A stretch of 14,589 bases of DNA. Origin: Hamiltosporidium magnivora (lineage: Eukaryota > Microsporidia > Dubosqiidae). Shown in pieces: positions 8,832 to 14,589 of the stretch. The notes below the pieces were generated by a model. It was given only the letters and a program-made list of their open reading frames with translations, ran no database searches and had not been told where the DNA came from. Made by a program: the position numbers and the translations under genes. The stretch lies in the NCBI GenBank assembly GCA_004325065.1, contig PITI01000320.1, positions 1 to 14,589 on the forward strand, in the 5' to 3' direction. Every line of letters starts with the position of its first letter. Position 1 is the stretch's first letter.

Positions 8832-9291
8832 GGGTTGAAAATTAATAAAGAGAAGTCAGCCACAAATAATAAGTGTTTCAAAGATACTGCTACTCTTCTA
8901 GATGGTGTTACGGCGCTATAAATATTTAAGAGAAATAGAAGATAGCAGAAGTAAGCCAACATGTAGCTCATTCGATCAAGTCTGATCTAAGCAGATATCA
9001 AGGGTTGAAAGACTTTGCCACACTAGATTTAAAGTCAAAAAATCAGTTTCATTAATTAAACAACATTCAATATCGTTGATCAACTACCAAATAGGTGTAC
9101 TTCGTGTTGAACTGGCTGACTTCTTTAAGTTAGATGATGTGGTGCGTGTGGTGTTAGTGAAAAATGAGATGTATCTCAGCCCAGTGTGTAAAAGGCGGTT
9201 ATATCTACATAAAACAGAACATAGAATAGGCCTGCATAGTTTTGAATTGCAAAGCAAACATATGCTTCTGCAACTTTTTGAATTTCTATAA
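8832..9291 (+). pseudogene. Relic of LINE reverse transcriptase C-terminal and thumb region
   Basis: Two frames overlap around 8917. Frame 3 (8832-8918) gives GLKINKEKSATN, which matches the RT motif D pattern, and DTATLLDGV. Frame 1 (8917-9291) gives YKYLREIED, corresponding to the YKYLG of RT motif E with the glycine lost, then one stop near 8979. It then runs through SLINYQIGVLRVELADFFKL, LSPVCKRRLYL and IGLHSFELQSKHMLLQL. These blocks correspond to the region that follows the fingers and palm in R2/R4-type LINEs. The part from 9076 to 9291 happens to begin with ATG and looks like a 71-codon gene, but it is an internal piece of this relic. Confidence 0.8.
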
Positions 9292-9301
9292 GAAATCTGC
9301 A

Positions 9302-9625
9302 AATATCAAGTCGAAGAACAACAATCCTAAAGGTTAAATACGTAAAAATCTCATCTTACCCAATATATGGCCGTTTACTAATTCAAATATAGGTTTGATG
9401 AATCACTTCTCACAACATCTAGAATAAGCTTAACTTCCAAAAGTATATTGCGAAATAGAAAAACGAAAACTTCACTCAGAGTTATAATAGGGCAAGAAGA
9501 AATGAGCTAATAAGTTTTTGTGGCTCTTCAAGATGGCGAATAAAAACAAGATAAGGCTAAAGTAGAAACATTTTTCTGCTATTTTCAGGATAGAAATTTA
9601 TTCTGGGGAGCAGAAGTTATGTGTA
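9302..9625 (+). pseudogene. Relic of LINE linker between RT and zinc finger
   Basis: Fragments in shifting frames continue the same protein: TTILKVKY (from about 9317), then after several stops NRARRNELIS and GSSRWRIK (to about 9546), and in another frame FCYFQDRNLFWGAEVMC (about 9575-9624), which leads directly into the zinc finger. Decay is strongest here, with stops clustered at about 9391-9400. Confidence 0.7.
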
Positions 9626-9670
9626 CACTATAATCGTCTAAAAAAAGCAAACTATTTAGCAACTCGATGT
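9620..9670 (+). pseudogene. Degenerate CCHC zinc finger of the LINE
   Basis: The frame reads CVHYNRLKKANYLATRC. Spacing is C-x2-Y-x7-Y-x4-C, which is the CX2CX7HX4C finger of restriction-endonuclease-type LINEs with the second Cys and the His both replaced by Tyr. Both can arise by single-base changes (TGT to TAT, CAT to TAT). A one-base frame change falls at the first cysteine, where TGT can be read at 9620 or 9622. Downstream KMVFYKYTRRYNEA continues the expected Y-T-R-R-H-N-type block. Confidence 0.7.
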
Positions 9671-9813
9671 AAGAAAATGGTCTTCTATAAATACACCAGA
9701 CGGTATAATGAAGCGTTCGATGTCTGCACATACTTCTTCTAAATAGATTTAAGTTTAAGTACAAAACGGATTAAAAGCCACCTAGTTACGAAATTCTTGA
9801 AAACAAGCATGGA

Positions 9814-10447
9814 GAAATAAGAGTGGATATCAGATTAAAAACTGATGTCAAGATTCGAAATAATAGACCTGACGTATTTACTTCGATAAGAAAAAAAACA
9901 AGATTACACTCATTAACTAGGAATTACTTCCCAAGATTTACTTCAAATAGTTGAAATTAAAACACATAGAAAGATGAATTGCTAATCAATGAGTTTAAGT
10001 CGCATTTATAAGTGTAACTTCGAGATAACCCCTTATGTGATTACCTAGGACGGCATTGTGACAAAATACTATAAATCACACCTTAAAATACTGCAAATAC
10101 CGCATAACATTAAGGCATATTTTCGGTCGAAAGTGAACAAGAAGACAGTCGAAACAATTTCTTTTAATCAACCAAGAGAACCGGAATCAGACCCTAATGC
10201 CAAAGTGAGCTAGAAAAAAGCAACAATGTGTGTTATTCAAAGAGACTCGATGCCCTAGGAACCAACAATCCCTTTAAAGCAAGGTGGAAATGACGAAAAT
10301 GGTGGTAAAGAATTAAAAACAAAGAATAATGCACCCCCTATTTCAAAAGGAGGAACCAGGTATGAAGAAATGACGATAAACATAAAAGAAGAGTCGGATT
10401 TAAAGGAAGAAACCATAGTAGTAGAAGAGGTTAAAATTAATTTTTAA
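9814..10447 (+). pseudogene. Relic of LINE restriction-like endonuclease domain and tail
   Basis: Frame 1 (9814-9879) reads EIRVDIRLKTDVKIRNNRPD, then VF. The RPD at 9865-9873 is the PD of the PD-(D/E)XK nuclease fold. A frame change near 9880 gives FDKKKNKITLI, and another near 9920 leads to frame 2 from 9923: ITSQDLLQIVEI, IYKCNFEITPYVIT, DGIVTKYYKSHL, and VETISF. The acidic residue expected between the LI and ITSQD blocks is destroyed. In-frame stops lie at 9983, 10046 (TAG where a TGG Trp is likely, before DGIV), 10211 and 10256. From 10271 the frame stays open to 10447 and matches the tail of copy A. Nuclease function is certainly lost. Confidence 0.82.
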
Positions 10448-11034
10448 AAGTCATAAATAATTCTAACCGATAATTGTAATAAGTAAAAATAATTTTGAGT
10501 TCAAATCAAACTATTCTCCAAACCAATATTACATAAGAAGCATTCAAAAACAATCTTTATCGTAATCTAAATACAAAAAATTATTTCCCAATTGCGTGTA
10601 CGAAATGATTATTCATGAAATATCTGGAATAGAATTCATTGATTTTATTACGATTGTGAAATTACTAAAATTAGTATTTTAAAATATGATCTTTTAAATA
10701 GTAGAACAAATATGGACTAAGTAATCAATTAATCTAATTAATTATTGTCTAAACACCTTATGAAAATATTCAAAGAGTTGAATATTTAAGAAAGAGCATT
10801 TTTTAATAATTGTTTGTTTACCAATAAATTATTATAAACACGTTTTTTGTACAAATTTAAGCAGAGATAAAGTTCAAATTGTATTCGCAGATTAGAAATT
10901 TATAATCTGACAAAAAAACGAAATTTATAAAAATATAAATGAATAAAGAACAGAGATAAGAAATAATATATTAAAATAAAGGAATCATTATCGAAGTTAA
11001 TGTTATATTTAGAATATTTTATAAGCTATGCCAT
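10448..11034. other. Gene-free AT-rich stretch between LINE copy B and the 796-residue gene
   Basis: The first ~70 bases resemble the sequence after copy A and are probably the LINE 3' untranslated region. The remainder has no open frame of note. It contains the 3' flank of the minus-strand gene ending at 11035, with no clear AATAAA right after its stop. Confidence 0.5.
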
Positions 11035-13425
11035 CTAAAGAAAGTCCAAGTTAAATTCAGAATCTAGATAATTGTTTACTTCATAAGATCTTTCGTAACG
11101 AATTGGTCTATTAACTCTAAATTGCGTGTTTTTAAAATGTTCTTTTTTAATGTTCAAAATTGTTTCATAATAAATTTCTTCACAAGATAAAGATAGAAAA
11201 AAAAGTTTTTTAAATAATCTTAGAATTTCAATGTCTTCTTTTAAAATTTTACTGACGCAGATAGATAATGAACTGACAGTATTAAATAAATCACGATTTA
11301 TAAACAATTTTTTAAAATCAATATATTCATTCATGTTGCGTATCACAATGTACACTGTTTCAAGGTTGCGCATTTGGCCAAAGAATTTATATTCGGTTTC
11401 TGTAATCATGTTTACGCGATAAATAATCTTAACGAGATTTGTAAAATCAATTATTTTGGATAGAAAATTCAAAATATTCGATTTATTTGCCAATACTGCT
11501 TCTATAATTTCCAATCGTATTATATAAATTTTACTTTCTATTTGTTTTTCAGAACCAAATATATATCGATAAATTCTTTCTAAATATGATGTTAAATTAT
11601 TAACAAATATACCTACAAACTTTACATACTGCATACATTCAAGCCTACTCATAAAAATAAGAAGGCTTGAATCAATATAACCTAATGAATTCTCTATTTT
11701 AAACGATCTAAGCCGTCGATTGATAATATTGTTCCTTAGAATGTATTTCAAATTAAATGCACAAATGAAATTAGAAATCGTGAAACAAACAATTGTGTTT
11801 GATTCTAAAATATATACAAGCAGTTCATTACAAATAACAATATTTCGCAAAGAAAAGTATTTAATTGTGTTAAAATGTTTTAAGAACAAGAAAATTGTAT
11901 CACGATGTGTAATATATGAAGAATCATGAACAAAATAAAGCCCTAAAGCTTTAAACCTTATTGTCTCATATATTTCAAAATGTTTAGATAGAATTGAACT
12001 CTCTTTTGCATCTGGATATTGATAATAATATTGACGCAGAAATGGCAAATTCTCGATAGGTATTTCTATATCAGATGCTTGTCTCTTAGCATAATCAACA
12101 TAGCAGACGAGATTGTTTGGAATCCGTTTTAATAAATCGATTTCAGTGTCGATAAATTCATATTTTAAACAATAAATTTTGCAATTTATATTTGGATTCT
12201 GTAAAGAAAAATTTATAAGGCAATCAAATCTCTCAAAATCAAATTTTTTTGTGCTTAAGGTAAGTTTTTGAACATTACAACACAAACTCAACAATTTTTT
12301 TAACTCATCTGGTGTAGAATCGAATTCGATTTTTAATACTTTTAAATTTTTTGTAAAAATGTCAGTTTGTTTTTTGGTGAATATATTCATTGGATTTTCA
12401 TAATAATATATATAGAGTTTATCCAAATGAAGTCTAGTAATACCAAAAAGCCCAACCAACTTTATATATATTTCTTCCTCCCAAAATATCAAATAAAGAA
12501 GATTTAGATTCGTAGCCTCTAGCAAAATAGACCAAGTAATGATTAAATACCGCGATTTCATTATTCTGTACAGCTTTCTAATAGTAGCATCATCTAGTCT
12601 TAAATTTATTCCATTAATTTTAGATTTTTCCAATGAATTAGATGAGGTAAAATATTTCGTAATATTTTTAAAGCGCAACTTTCTTTCTGCAGAAACAATA
12701 TATCTTTGCGCGCTCTTATCATTAAATGTAATAAAATCAATAAAGAATATCAACAAATCCATAAGAATAGATTTTTTTATGTGTTTATAATGATAACTCT
12801 CACAATATTTTTCAAAATTAAAATATTCATTTCCATTTTCCATAGCAAACATAAAATTTCTAAGTAATTCTTTTAAAAAAATATTTCTTTCTTTGGATTT
12901 TTCTTTATTTAATACAGAAATAATCATTAAAATATCTAAAAAATCTTGAATTTTTATTTGATTTATGATGATATCTGGATGATCTATTAATTTAAGGAAC
13001 AGAACTAATGCAGAATAAGAAACGTCTTTAAGAAATATCTTAATATTTGTCTGTTTAGATTCAAATGAAGTTTTTGAAAAAATTGGATTGAGTAACATCT
13101 CATTTGGGTAAGATATTCTTAAAATGGTTGGATTGTAATATTTTGTTTCTTCACCAGATTCAAAGCATAGAATATTATTTTCAATAAGTGAAATTTTATC
13201 CTCTTCTATAAACCAGTCAGTCAGCTTATTTTCTATTTCAGCGATTCTTGAAGTTGAATTGATAGTACTAAAATTCTTAATCCTATTTTCATCGTTTACG
13301 ACATAAAAACTTACTGTAGTTAAGTACACCCAACAAGAAAAGTATATCAACAAAAAATATAAATGTCGGCTCGCTCTCTTAGAATTCGGTTTCATTATAC
13401 TTCCAATATTAAAATTAAATGACAT
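11035..13425 (-). CDS. Large secreted or membrane-anchored protein with weak BTB-like and LRR-like regions, 796 residues
   Basis: An intact 796-codon frame. Residues 11-20 are basic (KPNSKRASR) and about 21-43 are hydrophobic (LYFLLIYFSCWVYLTTVSFY), giving a signal peptide or type II anchor. A second Met at residue 11 (ATG at 13395) would place the basic stretch right at the N-terminus and is an equally good start. Residues about 100-190, with NIKIFLKDVSYSALVLFLKL then LDILMIISVL and FLKELLRNF, resemble in pattern the second half of a BTB/POZ domain, but the match is weak. From about 355 onward, repeated patterns such as NLKVLKIEF, NVQKLTLS, TIKYFSLR, NLETVYIVI and KKLFFLSLS are spaced like degenerate leucine-rich repeats. 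N-glycosylation-type sites occur after the hydrophobic segment (NFS, NST, about residues 51-58). I name no family. A parasite surface or secreted interaction protein is an inference. Confidence 0.85.
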   Translation of the reverse strand: MSFNFNIGSIMKPNSKRASRHLYFLLIYFSCWVYLTTVSFYVVNDENRIKNFSTINSTSRIAEIENKLTDWFIEEDKISLIENNILCFESGEETKYYNPTILRISYPNEMLLNPIFSKTSFESKQTNIKIFLKDVSYSALVLFLKLIDHPDIIINQIKIQDFLDILMIISVLNKEKSKERNIFLKELLRNFMFAMENGNEYFNFEKYCESYHYKHIKKSILMDLLIFFIDFITFNDKSAQRYIVSAERKLRFKNITKYFTSSNSLEKSKINGINLRLDDATIRKLYRIMKSRYLIITWSILLEATNLNLLYLIFWEEEIYIKLVGLFGITRLHLDKLYIYYYENPMNIFTKKQTDIFTKNLKVLKIEFDSTPDELKKLLSLCCNVQKLTLSTKKFDFERFDCLINFSLQNPNINCKIYCLKYEFIDTEIDLLKRIPNNLVCYVDYAKRQASDIEIPIENLPFLRQYYYQYPDAKESSILSKHFEIYETIRFKALGLYFVHDSSYITHRDTIFLFLKHFNTIKYFSLRNIVICNELLVYILESNTIVCFTISNFICAFNLKYILRNNIINRRLRSFKIENSLGYIDSSLLIFMSRLECMQYVKFVGIFVNNLTSYLERIYRYIFGSEKQIESKIYIIRLEIIEAVLANKSNILNFLSKIIDFTNLVKIIYRVNMITETEYKFFGQMRNLETVYIVIRNMNEYIDFKKLFINRDLFNTVSSLSICVSKILKEDIEILRLFKKLFFLSLSCEEIYYETILNIKKEHFKNTQFRVNRPIRYERSYEVNNYLDSEFNLDFL

Positions 13426-13507
13426 AACGTTTCAAAAACCTTTCATTATATATTAAAAAATTAATTAGCGATAAAAAAAATTTACTTTAATCAATTTTTA
13501 AATTTAA

Positions 13508-13842
13508 TATATCAATATTTTAAAATCCCTTAATATAGAATTCAATATCTCAGATCCTTGTATAACAAATAGTCTTTATTTGAAAAATTTAAAAAAATAT
13601 CTGATGTTCTCGGATATTTAAACAAAGGCAAAAATTTTTTAATTACATTAAATAAAGAATTACTAGTACCACTAAATGACGTCAAGGATCATAAAGTCTT
13701 CATGAACCTTGACGATTTATCCCAATTCTTCTCTATTTTGCGATGCTTAACTTGAGTGAAGAATACTAAATTTAATATCAAAGTTACTGTTTATTCATTA
13801 CGTTTAAACAAGTATCTTAACAAGAGTTCATTCTTAGAGTAA
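13508..13842 (+). pseudogene. Possible small coding relic, divergent from the 796-residue gene
   Basis: Frame 2 is open from 13508 to about 13597 (containing SLNIEFNISDPCITNSLYLK). After a one-base shift at a run of seven A, frame 1 continues from 13597 to a TGA at 13753-13755 (containing LITLNKELLVPLNDVKDHKV and DDLSQFFSIL), then stays open 28 more codons to a TAA at 13840-13842. There is no ATG at the beginning and no motif I recognise. Open runs of this length do occur by chance in several places in DNA this AT-rich, so support is modest; the higher local GC content is the other hint. Confidence 0.25.
13680..13714. repeat. Inverted repeat, 13-bp arms, able to form a hairpin
   Basis: CGTCAAGGATCAT (13680-13692) is the reverse complement of ATGAACCTTGACG (13702-13714) except for one position, with a 9-base loop. 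The outer eight pairs (CGTCAAGG with CCTTGACG) are perfect and GC-rich for this region. No T-run follows closely, so it is not a typical terminator. It sits inside the possible coding relic. Confidence 0.7.
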
Positions 13843-14589
13843 GAAATCCTCAAAACACAGATTAAATTTTGATTTACTATCATTATATAGAATGCACTCT
13901 AATATTGAGAACATATGACAATAAATAATTATTTTTAAATCCAAAAAGTATTGGTTTTCAAATTGTATATTTCAGAAGTATATAAAAGAGGATAGATCAT
14001 TTTGGTAATATGTGTAACTTAATTGAGAGATTAAAACTTTTATTCAATTTTTCTATGCCTTGATTCGTCATAAGCTACGTAACCAGCAAGAAGATAAATC
14101 ATTATGGTAAGTGAACAACAATTTGTGTAAAATCAAAACATTAATAAAAACATAAAAAAACAAAAAAATTTGCATTTGATTATAAGATTGATATTAAAGA
14201 ATACTAAATAATTACGAATTTTTTTTAAACAAAACCATATTGAGTAGGCATTTTATGATTTTTTTATTAATTAAGGAATCCAGTAGCGGTATAATCAACA
14301 TTTCTCTATTTAGATTATTATATTTTGCAATATGATTATATCTGAGTCGTAATATGTTATTTCTACCTATTTTTTTATATTTTAGCTGTTACAATGCACA
14401 TTCTCCTTGGATTTTCATCGATTATTAAATTATAATCATGTATTGTAAAGTATCTTTTTTAGAGTTCAAGTAATAGTTTGGTAACATAAGTTCTTTTAGC
14501 ATGTATATGTAACAAAGATAAATATTATTTCCTAATCCCCTATGCTTTGTAATCTAGATCGATATATTTATTTTTTCTGTCTATTTCCC
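13843..14589. other. Gene-free AT-rich right end
   Basis: No supported gene, RNA or clear repeat. Two loosely similar stretches (AGATCATTTTGGTAA near 13996 and AAATCATTATGGTAA near 14096) are the only echo I noticed, and they are too short to interpret. Confidence 0.5.

Larger units (their letters stand above)
8730..10447 (+). mobile_element. Heavily decayed R4/Dong-like LINE (restriction-like endonuclease type), copy B
   Basis: Reading the plus strand across frame changes gives the C-terminal two thirds of a non-LTR retrotransposon protein in correct order. It begins with a damaged motif near KLYHMTNE at about 8740-8780, followed by reverse transcriptase pieces GLKINKEKSATN and YKYL. After these come the post-RT region containing INYQIGVLRVE and CKRRLYL, a CCHC zinc finger, an endonuclease core KTDVKIRNNRPDVF, a conserved block ending VETISF, and an acidic tail ending at the stop 10445-10447. 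Elements of the R2/R4/Dong class are known for this RT, CCHC and PD-(D/E)XK endonuclease order. At least four frame changes and more than ten in-frame stops make it a dead copy. The N-terminal part and RT catalytic core are lost or unrecognisable, and the 5' limit is approximate. The tail matches copy A at 1-178. Confidence 0.85.

Noticed and set aside
9076..9291. Independent 71-residue gene
   Set aside because: It is an internal open piece of the decayed LINE; coding similarity continues upstream of its ATG and, after a frame change, downstream of its stop.
9196..9310. Retroviral or Ty3-type integrase HHCC finger in the relic
   Set aside because: The H-x3-H and single C pattern is fortuitous. 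The same open frame carries INYQIGVL and CKRRLYL and continues to a CCHC finger and RPD nuclease motif, which fits an R4/Dong-like LINE and not an LTR element.
11231..12790. Three plus-strand frames (63-83 residues) within the 796-residue gene
   Set aside because: They are antisense shadows of a long intact minus-strand gene.

Overview
This is an AT-rich eukaryotic window that most resembles a transposon-loaded, expanded microsporidian genome. The reasons are intron-free open genes, an ARF-type GTPase preceded closely by a GGGTTAA motif (GGG- or CCC-like motifs just before the start codon are a known microsporidian feature), two secretion-signal proteins with no clear relatives (one with weak BTB-like and leucine-rich-repeat-like stretches), and decayed LINEs of two lineages. 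Species cannot be fixed. AT-rich, transposon-carrying microsporidia of arthropods such as Hamiltosporidium, Edhazardia or Tubulinosema are candidates, not conclusions.

Layout. Positions 1-178 hold the intact C-terminal tail of a restriction-like-endonuclease (R2/R4/Dong-type) LINE. Positions 1559-2104 (minus) are a broken, markedly GC-richer fragment of an animal-type LINE reverse transcriptase, and 3613-3825 (minus) is a smaller and older relic of the same type. Between these, 2900-3529 is a possible pseudogene of unknown family. A 404-residue secreted or membrane-anchored orphan lies at 5197-6411. The only confidently identified cellular gene is the ARF GTPase at 7167-7748. It is preceded by about ten imperfect ~30-bp repeats that grow C-rich towards the gene, and followed by a pyrimidine tract, a 67-bp tandem duplication and a 3 x 30-bp repeat. 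From about 8730 to 10447 lies a second, heavily decayed copy of the R4/Dong-like LINE. Its reverse transcriptase C-terminal part, zinc finger, endonuclease domain and tail can all be read in order across frameshifts and stops. A 796-residue protein with an N-terminal signal or anchor segment occupies 11035-13425 (minus). A possible small relic and a hairpin lie at 13508-13842.

How the parts relate. ARF is a housekeeping vesicle-trafficking switch. The two flanking orphans both carry N-terminal hydrophobic segments and are plausible secreted or surface proteins of a parasite, but nothing here ties them functionally to ARF. The LINE tails at 1-178 and 10271-10447 are in the same orientation, so they form a direct repeat about 10.3 kb apart around the ARF/orphan block. 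I see no operon, tRNA, rRNA or CRISPR, and no convincing new multi-gene system. The most interesting signals are the transposon archaeology (including likely host-derived LINE sequence), the phased repeat in front of ARF, and the large secreted-type protein.
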